Source: Dipteris shenzhenensis
Lineage: Eukaryota > Polypodiophyta > Polypodiopsida > Gleicheniales
Assembly (NCBI GenBank): GCA_047967505.1
Contig: CM106539.1
Length of the DNA stretch: 64,000 nucleotides
Direction: 5' to 3' (one strand)
The notes below the pieces were generated by a model, which was not told the origin of the DNA, searched no databases, and was given only the letters and a program-made list of their open reading frames with translations. Below are positions 21,021 through 28,658 of the stretch, in pieces. A program made the position numbers and the translations under genes. How positions within the stretch are numbered: position 1 is the first letter of the stretch; each line of letters begins with the position of its first letter.

Positions 21021-21314
21021 GGACACAACAGGTGTCTTGTCTTTTTCCTGAGCTGGAGTAAGAGGCTTGACACCCTTCTGTTTGAGAATGGGCTTACCCA
21101 TCATTTCTTTAGTAGGCATCTGAGAAGGCAAATTTTCCAAAGGCCTTTTATGCTTAACAAGAGGGCACTGAGAAGCCATGTGACCAAACTTCTTACATTC
21201 AAAACATGCACCTGTAAACAAGTCCCACTTGATCTTGTAAAAAGCACTGCCCATATCCACCTGATTCACCATAACAGAATAACAGTCAGGAGTGGGATGA
21301 TCACTATCCCACAA
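20286..21314 (-). CDS. chimeric LINE ORF1-like frame with two CCHC zinc knuckles
   Basis: An open 342-codon frame. Residues 1-95 or so match family B ORF1 (MGSAFYKIKWDLFTGACFE with knuckle CFECKKFGHMASQC). From about residue 100 the sequence is family A-like (PRFPVTLRFPWLPKEYRAIL, then SLPELAASVLADDGVPKIRL) and carries a second knuckle, CLRCRQMGHLARDC. ORF1 proteins bind the element RNA. The frame crosses the joint of two LINE families at about 21020 without interruption. Whether this is a chance in-frame fusion or a template-switch product cannot be told by eye. Confidence 0.6.
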   Translation of the reverse strand: MWDSDHPTPDCYSVMVNQVDMGSAFYKIKWDLFTGACFECKKFGHMASQCPLVKHKRPLENLPSQMPTKEMMGKPILKQKGVKPLTPAQEKDKTPVVSIFPWYHGFTVEDMDTTHHVPRFPVTLRFPWLPKEYRAILPSIGRAFGTMLESLPELAASVLADDGVPKIRLVIQSPKSLPELMLLETLEGGTLRERVEISGLPSQCLRCRQMGHLARDCPRGLPRVLSLPPLRRVDRVSRLEPTVFSGRSSRTLTPLGLPRQKGTGPKLKRKRNQASRPTSATGRGPIVERGTGLTERPRRRDSRSHLLQQQGPPPIQTILQLRRFSLRIHPCSNSEPQELQMW

Positions 21315-21398
21315 AATGCAAAATCAGTTGGAGTTCCCATTTGGCCGTGGAGGGCACACCACCTTACCCAATGATGCTGCAATTTTGGGTAAGAAAGA

Positions 21399-21684
21399 AA
21401 GAAAGAAAGAAAGTGTATTATTGTCCACTAAAGGCCAAAATGGGCCCATGGGACATCAAGAACTCTGCATACAAGATAGCACAAAATCAACGTGCCACAA
21501 AGAAGAGGCATCGTCGAATATCATCTAAGTGCTACGCAATACAATGCAAGTGAAAGTACATAATGTCAAATCTGAGCCTAAATACAAAGTAAACTAGATG
21601 CAAGGAAACCGCCCCTGGGTGCAAAATGGGGGGATGAGTACAATATGCCAATGCAAAGATACAAGTCCAGGTGTCACGGAGTCT
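21399..21684. mobile_element. unclassified insert of about 285 bp in B0 ORF1
   Basis: Comparison with the same ORF1 position in copies B3 (34310) and B4 (37110) shows extra sequence here. One end is an (AAAG)n run (21391-21411). The insert has no clear ORF. It could be a short retroelement whose tail is a CTTT repeat on the minus strand. Its exact ends and target duplication are uncertain. Confidence 0.5.
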
Positions 21685-21959
21685 GAGAACCAAGAGAGAA
21701 GCCAAGCATTGAGGGAAGTCAACCACTTCCACCCATACCTGACAACGATGGTGAATTAAAGCTTGATAATCCTTGGTGGGTGATCAGGGCAAAACATGCA
21801 CCATTTGCTGCCCATAATACAAAGGGGAGTGTTCAAGGAGCAATTGTTTGTGCACTTCATCTGTCATAATAACCTCAAAAGTACAAAAGAACAGAGAGAA
21901 CGGGCTGGCTGAAGATAGTATAGACTGGCAGGGTTTGTACAGAGCTGTTCGAACCAACA

Positions 21960-22300
21960 GTACAAACAGTACGGAATAAAAGGACAGTACAGCTGTGCGA
22001 CTCAGTGCAAACAGTACGGAGGAAGTAGAAAAGTACGATTGTACTAGAAAACCTGTACGGACGCATGAAAGTGTACCAGCGCAGGGGATCTGTACGGACG
22101 CTGCAAACCTGTATGGACAGGGTGTACAGACGCAGATAAACTGTATGGACACAGGAAATCTGTACGGACAGATTGTACGGGACAAAAACAGTACGGAATA
22201 AAAGGCTGTACGGATGAACAGATAACTGAGAAATAAACTGGAAAATGGCGAGGGAAAAGTACAAGGTGGATAGAGGAGATAAGGGGGCTGTACGGAAGGG
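21960..22300 (-). promoter_or_regulatory. GTACGG/CCGTAC cluster in B0 leader
   Basis: About nine GTACGG hexamers (CCGTAC on the element's sense strand), plus several other GTAC cores, lie within 340 bp, mostly in the context CTGTACGGAC or CAGTACGG. GTAC is the core bound by plant SBP/SPL transcription factors (consensus NCGTACAA), including the copper-response SPL7/CRR1 class. Binding is not shown by sequence alone. Confidence 0.6.
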
Positions 22301-22343
22301 GCTGAATAGCAAGTAAAAGGGAAAACCTGCAGGAAACACACAC

Positions 22344-22483
22344 TTTTTTTTTTTGGGGTGAAATCTTTGATTGATTATATTATATGAGTAGCAACCTCAA
22401 AACAAGGTGCTACAATTACATCAACTGAAAATTTCAGTATATGCCAAAAAGACCTCATGATCTATGCAACGGGTCTAAAGAAG
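22344..22483 (-). mobile_element. LINE C1: 140-bp 5'-truncated family B 3' end
   Basis: An 11-nt T-run (the A-tail, minus strand) is followed by GGTGAAATCTTTGATTGATT, the 3' end shared with copies B2 and B8. GCAGGAAACACACAC occurs directly on both sides (22329-22343 and 22484-22498), a 15-bp target-site duplication. The insertion lies within the B0 leader at an AC-rich site. Confidence 0.9.
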
Positions 22484-22681
22484 GCAGGAAACACACACAC
22501 AAACGGGGAGCTGCATGAGGCTGAAACGAAGAGAAAAAGATACCAAAAGGAGCCCTAGAAAGGCGGCTGGCAGCAGCAAGCAAGCTAAGGAGGATGAACG
22601 GACCGTAGGCATCAGTAGGGGCAGGTCAAGATCACCAACAGGGCTGTCTGAGGGCTGGAATCACCATGGTTGGAGCTGTCT

Positions 22682-22705
22682 ATGCACACACACACACACA
22701 CACAC
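22682..22705. repeat. (CA)n microsatellite at B0/B1 junction
   Basis: An AC run of about 22 bp sits directly beside the A-tail of B1 and the 5' end of the B0 leader. Confidence 0.95.
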
Positions 22706-22789
22706 TTTTTTTTTTTGTAAAATCCAGTGCAGTGTATTTATAACTTTACAAGAGGGAAAGTCTCCAAAAAATGGAGAGTATCCCACAGA

Positions 22790-25700
22790 TCAGAAGCATA
22801 AAAAGAAAAGCTCAATGCAAGATGCATGCAGATCACCCTCATGGCAGGCATCATATAAAGAATGCCGCAATGAGGCTCTAAAAGATTCATATGACTTTTG
22901 AAACTGGCGGCCCAAGTATGCCAAATTGTGCTCTTCCCAGATTGTCCAAAGTGCCCAATATCTCACCCATGAGAGAAAGAGGGAGTATTGAGATAAAGGC
23001 CTTCTAAATCTGCCAAATAGCCAAAAATGTTTCCCAAATATATGACTCGGGAAACGGAGGCGAAGAAGATCTGAAATTTTCCCAAGGAGATTGCGAGTAG
23101 ACGAGCAATACCAAAGCAAATGAGGGACAGTCTCTGAAGGAGCGTGACACCGTAAACAGGTGGGTGGTGCAATGTGACGTTTGGCAAGTGTGATTCCCAC
23201 TGACAATGTGCCGGTCATGCATCTCCAAAGAAAGAGTCTTTGTTTCAAAGGCATTTTACACCTCCATAATAGTCGGAGATTCTTCCGCCACCATGAAAGG
23301 GGCTGCCTGATATGCCATAGAGTATTAGCATATTGATGAATCCAAGGGGCAGGTTGAAGAAGCTTGTAGACTTTGATGGAGGTCAAAACAGGCAGAGGTA
23401 TAGGACGAGAGCATGTAGCAAAGGGGAACAATTGCCAATCCATTAGCCTGTCTGTGTCAGCCACAGGGGGAATAGGTAGAAATGGATGCAAGAGATCAGC
23501 AATTTTCTTCCATATCAATCTAGGATGCATTCCCAAAGCATAAAGGGCAGTGGCCCGAGGAAAAGATAAGACATGGCCATGATCATCTACCACATCATTG
23601 ATGTATCTAATTCCCAATTTCATGAGATTATATGCCCGAACCGGTTCCTGTAAAGCAAGTGGGATGTCAAAAATGGCACTCCAATGAATACTTTCTTGCC
23701 TCATTGAGTTTGCCCCTAAATGATTATCAGGAGCCCATTTGACTTTAGAAAGCACTTGTTTCCAGTCCAATATCAGAGCAGTAGAAAAAGGGCATCCAGG
23801 AATCTTCCCGACAAATCTCCCAATGACAACCTCCCAATGATCAATAGTCCAATGGCCATAAGCAGTTGTCCTCATGTTGACACACATGGATGCTATCATA
23901 CAAGTCCATGGCTGCTTTTGACAGAAAAAGGTATGAAGCATAGTCGCCTTCCTTGCAAGTACATGATATCTGATATTTAATACATTAAGTCCTCCATGCA
24001 TCCTAGGGGAACATACCATTTCCATCTTCAAAAGTCTCAATGCTTTCACTGCATTTTTTGTCTTCCATAACAGCTCCATAGCTTGAGACATAAAAGCTGA
24101 GATATCTCTGGAGGACCAATGTAGCAAAGGCAAAAAGAATTGAACATAAGACATAACAATAGACTGGACTATTCTGAGCCTGACATGAAGTGGCCAAGTA
24201 GAAATTTTCCAATATTGCAATTTGTGTTGAAGTCTTTGGAATATCCATTTTAGCTGCTGTTTTCTGGTGATATGCCATCCTATAGGATATCCCAAATGCC
24301 TGACTACATCTTTGGAATGCACTATCTGACCAGGCCAGAGAATAGAATGCCAGTCACATTGTTTCAGGGGAAGCAATTTGGATTTGTCAAAGTTAACATG
24401 CAATCCCGCTGCTAATCCATACAAAGATAATGTGGTCATAAGCATGCTGATTTCCCGAGGAGAATTCTGTGGCATAAAGAAGGAATCATCAGCGTATGCC
24501 TGTGCCAAAAAAGATGCAGCCCCAGGGATTTTAAGACCAGTCATCTGTCCTGTGTTTGTAAGATGATCAAGATACATCAATAGAGGATGAGTCGCAATGG
24601 CATAGAAAAGAGCACTAAGGGGGCAGCCCTGTCGGACTGATCTACCCAATATCCATGACCGAGATAGATGACTTCCGAGAATGCACTGGGAAGTAGATCC
24701 AGAATAAAGCCAATAGATTGCATTTGCTATCTTGGGACCAAACCCCAACTTTGTCATGGTTTGAGAGATAAAATCCCATTGTACAGTGTCAAATGCCTTA
24801 GTAATATCTACCTGCAATATGAGCACATCTTGATTCGAGTACTTAGCATATTCAATTGCAGTCAATGCATTGGAGATATTGTCATAGATTTGTCTTCGCG
24901 GCACAAACCCATACTGATGAGGATGAAGGCCCGCATTCAGTATCCCATGAAGCCTATACACTATCATTTTGGCAATGAGTTTGTAAACTACAGGCATCAA
25001 AGTAATAGGCCTCCAATCTGACATACGATCACAGAGATTTTTTTTGGGCACAAGTTTAATTATTCCATGCTTCCAAAGGTGCGGCAATTGATTTTCTTGC
25101 CAGGCAACATTGATCATTTGTAAAAGAACATCTTTCAAATCGTCCCAAAAAGAAATGCAAAATTCCACTGTAAGACCATCCCAGCACGGAGACTTGTATT
25201 TGCCAAGATGGGACAGTGCATTATCAAGTTCTGTGTCAGTAAAAGGTCTCTCAAATAAAAGAGCATCATCCATTTCCACTATCCCAGAAACATATTGAAG
25301 AAATTCAATCCGCGCATCAGTCATTTGATTTGATGGGGGGCCAGGGGCAGAGAACAGTGTGTGGAAGTAATTTTGGCATTCATCTTGGAGATCAGAAAAG
25401 GAGTGCGTCCAAGAGCCATCTAGCTTCCTGACCCTTAGACATGAGTTTTTCTTTCGAGTGGCATGCAGTCCCTTGAAAAAGGCTTTGGATGAACAGCCCT
25501 TATCCATAAGGGGCTTCATTCTTGCTCTAATCTGCCATTTGTGCAATTTCCGCTGATCATTATCAGCCAGTTTGATCCGGGCTTGTGAGAGGGAATCATT
25601 TTCTGATTCAGAAAGAGGCCTTAACTGTGAAAATTCAGTCAACTGTTGTGCTATCCTTTTTGCCCACTTGACCTCGTTCCTCCATGTAGCCATGTGCCAG

Positions 25701-26608
25701 TTTCCATGCTCACTAATGACATTCTGTATACGAGAGACAAAGCTGTCCCAAGCATAATTCATGTCCTCCTGAGCATGCAAAAGCAAGGGATGAATTGCAA
25801 GTCTAATCATTTGCTGGAAATGTTGATGTCGAAGGTAAGCCTGATTAACATGCAATAATCTGCTGGAGAAAGTCGGCAAATCACCTAGTGGCATACCAAA
25901 TTGCAGATTTAACCATAATGGGGCATGATCTGACAAGCCCAAAGAGAAATCGATGTGGAGATGAAGGCTAAAATCTGCATATTGTTGTGGATAGAACAAA
26001 TACCATCTGTCAAGCCTAGCCCAGTATGTAGTATATGCATTATGATGAAAAGTATATCCGGGCGCTGACCCTTGTAGAAGCAGCCATAGATCTTCAGCCT
26101 GCACAGAAAAAAGCATGCTATCCCATTTCTGTCTTTCCGATGAAAGCATATGAGACCTTGAAGTGGTGTTATCTCTCAGCAGAGGAGAATTGTTAAAATC
26201 TCCACAGATAAATGCATTGGATCTCCATGGATATTTGCTTAAAGAATCCCATAGAGAAGCCCTCATGGCAGAGGTCTGGGGGGCATAAACTGATGCAAGC
26301 TCAAAAATGTCACCATTGACATTACATTGTATGACTATCCATCGGCAACTGCTGTCATTAAATGCTAGCTGGGGCTCCAGCTCATGTCTGACCATTATGC
26401 ATACCCCTGAGTAGGTAGTGGAACCAGCATAATATATATCATAGCCGCCAAAGTGATCATTATGACCAGCCTTAGAGTGTTGATTATGCTCTTGCAAACA
26501 AACAATATCTGGCTGCATTTTATGTACATAATTCCAGAAAAGCCTCCACTTTGAGACATTGCAGAGGCTCTGTACATTGTATGTAAAGCACTTAAGCGTT
26601 AGATGCAT
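22790..26608 (-). CDS. LINE B1 ORF2: endonuclease-reverse transcriptase
   Basis: A 1272-codon uninterrupted frame. The N-terminal APE-type endonuclease has FTYNVQSLCNVSKW, QPDIVCLQEHNQH, ICGDFNNSP (about residue 134) and GLSDHAPLWLNL (about residue 224). Reverse transcriptase landmarks are KSPCWDGLTVEF, VVYKLIAKMIV, HQYGFVPRRQIYDNIS, QVDITKAFDTVQWDF (about 605), SVRQGCPLSALFY and AQAYADDSFF (about 703, with both catalytic Asp). The C-terminal zf-RVT zinc region (about 1110-1150) reads PLKQRLFLWRCMTG, then CLRCHAPSETVPHLLWYC. No RNase H domain is visible. The protein would nick the target and copy its own RNA there. All key residues appear present. Confidence 0.95.
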   Translation of the reverse strand: MHLTLKCFTYNVQSLCNVSKWRLFWNYVHKMQPDIVCLQEHNQHSKAGHNDHFGGYDIYYAGSTTYSGVCIMVRHELEPQLAFNDSSCRWIVIQCNVNGDIFELASVYAPQTSAMRASLWDSLSKYPWRSNAFICGDFNNSPLLRDNTTSRSHMLSSERQKWDSMLFSVQAEDLWLLLQGSAPGYTFHHNAYTTYWARLDRWYLFYPQQYADFSLHLHIDFSLGLSDHAPLWLNLQFGMPLGDLPTFSSRLLHVNQAYLRHQHFQQMIRLAIHPLLLHAQEDMNYAWDSFVSRIQNVISEHGNWHMATWRNEVKWAKRIAQQLTEFSQLRPLSESENDSLSQARIKLADNDQRKLHKWQIRARMKPLMDKGCSSKAFFKGLHATRKKNSCLRVRKLDGSWTHSFSDLQDECQNYFHTLFSAPGPPSNQMTDARIEFLQYVSGIVEMDDALLFERPFTDTELDNALSHLGKYKSPCWDGLTVEFCISFWDDLKDVLLQMINVAWQENQLPHLWKHGIIKLVPKKNLCDRMSDWRPITLMPVVYKLIAKMIVYRLHGILNAGLHPHQYGFVPRRQIYDNISNALTAIEYAKYSNQDVLILQVDITKAFDTVQWDFISQTMTKLGFGPKIANAIYWLYSGSTSQCILGSHLSRSWILGRSVRQGCPLSALFYAIATHPLLMYLDHLTNTGQMTGLKIPGAASFLAQAYADDSFFMPQNSPREISMLMTTLSLYGLAAGLHVNFDKSKLLPLKQCDWHSILWPGQIVHSKDVVRHLGYPIGWHITRKQQLKWIFQRLQHKLQYWKISTWPLHVRLRIVQSIVMSYVQFFLPLLHWSSRDISAFMSQAMELLWKTKNAVKALRLLKMEMVCSPRMHGGLNVLNIRYHVLARKATMLHTFFCQKQPWTCMIASMCVNMRTTAYGHWTIDHWEVVIGRFVGKIPGCPFSTALILDWKQVLSKVKWAPDNHLGANSMRQESIHWSAIFDIPLALQEPVRAYNLMKLGIRYINDVVDDHGHVLSFPRATALYALGMHPRLIWKKIADLLHPFLPIPPVADTDRLMDWQLFPFATCSRPIPLPVLTSIKVYKLLQPAPWIHQYANTLWHIRQPLSWWRKNLRLLWRCKMPLKQRLFLWRCMTGTLSVGITLAKRHIAPPTCLRCHAPSETVPHLLWYCSSTRNLLGKISDLLRLRFPSHIFGKHFWLFGRFRRPLSQYSLFLSWVRYWALWTIWEEHNLAYLGRQFQKSYESFRASLRHSLYDACHEGDLHASCIELFFLCF

Positions 26609-26650
26609 GAAAGAGGTATATACAGGAGAGTATAAGTATAAAACAATATT

Positions 26651-27883
26651 TCAGAGAGGCAAAGCCTCTGCCTGCATGGGTTGCAGGCTTTCATGATCCA
26701 TAAAGGATATGGCATTCTCCCCTTCTTCAGAGTCACATATCGGAATACCCTTCTTCAAAACCCCCACCCAATTTTGAAGGACTGGAGCTGAAGTGGAAGC
26801 CTGTCCTGGTAGGGGAGAGGAAGCATCCCATTGCCGAGATTGAAAGGGGCGTTGCTTCAATACAACCACCTTCTTAGGCTGTTGAAAACCATCCCGATCT
26901 GTCCCCACAGGTTCCTTCATCTTCTCTTTTTCCTTTTCTTTGCCTTTTCCAACAAGTGATTGCACCTGATTAAGTGGTTTAGCATTCTTTGCCCCATTTC
27001 GATTTGCTACCTTGGCTTGCAAATTCTCATTCTTTTCCCTTGTCTGAGGCGGCAAGGCATTAGGAGGGGGTTGATGCAGTACCATTGGGCATTCAGAGGC
27101 TAGATGCCCAAACTTGTGGCAGGCAAAGCAAGCGCCTGCAAATACACCCCATTTCAAGTCAAAGAACTTTTTGCCCAATTGCACACCCTCAACTTCCACT
27201 GCAATAGAAGGAGGGGTAGGTGTGTCAGTGTCCCAAAGGATGCAAAATCTGTTACGATTTCCCATGGGGCGTGGAGGACAAATGACCTGTCCCAATGAAG
27301 CAGCTAGACCAAGCAATTCTTCATGCATATAGTCCGGGAAGTTAACAACCTCAACCCATACAGGACAATGATGACGTATAAGACTTTGGTAGTCCTTGTT
27401 TGGGGACCAAGGCATGGCATGTACCATCTGCTTCTCGTAAAAAAGGGGAGAAAGCTCAAGGAGCCTCTGCTTGCACAAAGCATCTGATAAATGCACCTCA
27501 TAAAGTCCTCTGGAGGCAAAGTAAACACCCTCAACAAAGCATCCTCCAAGGATAGACTTGATCCATTGCGCAACATCACTGGCGGCTGGAATTCTTCCTG
27601 GAAAGAAAATAATTACCGCAGTTTGAGATAGCTTTCTGAGAGGATTCACAAGGGAGGGAAATTTCAATTTGTATGTGATCTCCGGAACTGGTTTGCCCCA
27701 TTCCTGTCGTGTCTGCTGAAAGTCATCCTTAAGTGTATCAAACACATATTGAGCCTCCAAGGTAAGCTCATCATCCTGTGAAGCAGGCTGAGAAGGCTGA
27801 CGCTTAGCATCTGTAGTTCTTTCTTTTCTAGCATATGTACAGACATCAGGACCGGAAGCCATAGTTGAAATATAGCAAGGCAA
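26651..27883 (-). CDS. LINE B1 ORF1: RNA-binding protein with DUF4283-like fold and CCHC knuckle
   Basis: 410 codons, uninterrupted. The likely start is either the first Met (27883) or the eighth residue (MASGPDVCTY), which fits sibling copies better. Residues 40-200 hold a DUF4283-like region (AVIIFFPGRIPAASDVAQWI, FASRGLYEVHLSD, CPVWVEVVNFPDYM). The zinc knuckle CFACHKFGHLASEC lies at about residue 252, followed by a Lys/Glu-rich tail. It probably coats the element RNA. ORF2 begins 42 bp downstream. Confidence 0.93.
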   Translation of the reverse strand: MPCYISTMASGPDVCTYARKERTTDAKRQPSQPASQDDELTLEAQYVFDTLKDDFQQTRQEWGKPVPEITYKLKFPSLVNPLRKLSQTAVIIFFPGRIPAASDVAQWIKSILGGCFVEGVYFASRGLYEVHLSDALCKQRLLELSPLFYEKQMVHAMPWSPNKDYQSLIRHHCPVWVEVVNFPDYMHEELLGLAASLGQVICPPRPMGNRNRFCILWDTDTPTPPSIAVEVEGVQLGKKFFDLKWGVFAGACFACHKFGHLASECPMVLHQPPPNALPPQTREKNENLQAKVANRNGAKNAKPLNQVQSLVGKGKEKEKEKMKEPVGTDRDGFQQPKKVVVLKQRPFQSRQWDASSPLPGQASTSAPVLQNWVGVLKKGIPICDSEEGENAISFMDHESLQPMQAEALPL

Positions 27884-27955
27884 GAGAGAAAAAGAGTGAA
27901 AGACAAAGCAAACAGAGAAAAAGAACGAAGAGGCACAGGGAGAAAAAGCAGATCA

Positions 27956-28338
27956 GTACGGCAGAAGCTGCACAGAGGGGCTGTACGGACGGGATAAGCT
28001 GTACGGGAAGACCTGTACGGAAAAGCCTGTACGGAGGGACCTATACGGATAGTCTGCAGGACACAACGGGAGGAAACGTACGGAAGGTACTGTACGGACG
28101 AAGACTCGCTGTACGAGAAGCTGCACGGAGGAACCTGTACGGACAGAAGAAATACAGAGATTCTGTACGGAGAGATGATGCTCACAAAAAGTACGGGATA
28201 GTATGGGAAAGAGCAGGGTGGTACGGGGAGGTAGGTGTACGGAAGATGGCGACGACGTACAACAGGGCTGACAAGGACATACGGGGTGTACGGGCCTGCA
28301 CGTCGGGGAGTCCGTACGACGATCGTACGGACGTACGG
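27956..28338 (-). promoter_or_regulatory. GTACGG/CCGTAC array in B1 leader (15 copies)
   Basis: GTACGG starts at 27956, 27983, 28001, 28015, 28029, 28078, 28092, 28137, 28165, 28191, 28221, 28237, 28287, 28325 and 28333, and further GTACGA/GTACAA cores are present. This is far above chance for a six-base word in 383 bp. On the element's sense strand many read CCGTACA, close to the SBP/SPL consensus NCGTACAA. The position upstream of ORF1 is where an internal LINE promoter would lie. Confidence 0.75.
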
Positions 28339-28411
28339 ACGGAGGGGGAGAGTCCTTGCGGGTACCTTCGTCTCACCGTCGCTCACCGTCTCTCCTTGAC
28401 GCTCTTTCTCT

Positions 28412-28658
28412 CACACACACACCACACTGTGACACACACACACACACACTTTTTTTTTTTTTTAAATAAAACACACACACACACTTTTTTGTAAAACCAA
28501 GATACTTATATTATAAAACATTCATTTACATCCAGGCCGTGCTCAAAAGAGAGCTACAGCCCTATCCATCAGAAACACACACACACTTTACCACACACAC
28601 ACACACTTTTTTGTGAGAAACACACACACACACACACACTACACACACTTTTTTTTTG
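28412..28658. repeat. serial (AC)n / T-run junction cluster between B1 and B2
   Basis: Repeated units of an AC run followed by a T-run occur: AC to 28449 then T14 (28450-28463); AC to 28484 then T6 plus about 80 bp of LINE 3' end; AC to 28606 then T6-GTGAG; AC to 28649 then T9 and copy B2. Each T-run looks like the A-tail of a minus-strand LINE insertion truncated to almost nothing and placed in an AC repeat. Confidence 0.8.
28485..28573 (-). mobile_element. LINE C2: about 88-bp truncated family B-like 3' end
   Basis: T6 followed by GTAAAACCAAGATACTTATA resembles the GTAAAATCC start of the B1 and B6 3' ends. AAACACACACACAC-type sequence lies on both sides, consistent with a target duplication within the AC repeat. 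The repeat makes the exact ends ambiguous. Confidence 0.65.

Larger units (their letters stand above)
21020..22683 (-). mobile_element. LINE family B copy B0: 5' leader and partial ORF1
   Basis: The minus strand carries a long leader (about 21885-22683, interrupted by insertion C1), then ORF1 from FEVIMTDEVHKQLLLEHSPL to the zinc knuckle. The N-terminal about 130 ORF1 codons found in B1, B3 and B4 are missing, and the leader is fused to the middle of ORF1 near 21880. ORF1 is also split by an insert at 21399-21684. The upper end meets the (CA)n tract and A-tail of copy B1. Confidence 0.8.
22706..28411 (-). mobile_element. LINE family B copy B1, full length, both ORFs open
   Basis: A 5.7-kb minus-strand element. 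From its 5' end: a GTAC-rich leader (27884-28411), ORF1 of 410 codons, a 42-bp gap, ORF2 of 1272 codons, a short 3' UTR, and an A-tail (T-run 22706-22715). Both ends touch (CA)n tracts: 22682-22705 at the 3' end, and 28412 onward at the 5' end. It is the only copy here with both frames intact, so it is the best candidate for a recently active autonomous element. Confidence 0.92.

Noticed and set aside
21784-22341. 185-codon minus frame as an intact ORF1
   Set aside because: Its first two thirds are translated leader (Phe/Ser/Tyr-rich from GTAC motifs). Only the last about 35 codons match ORF1.
27865-28494. 209-codon plus-strand frame over the B1 leader
   Set aside because: It is antisense to the LINE, is rich in Tyr-Gly-Arg because of the GTACGG motif, and runs into microsatellite.
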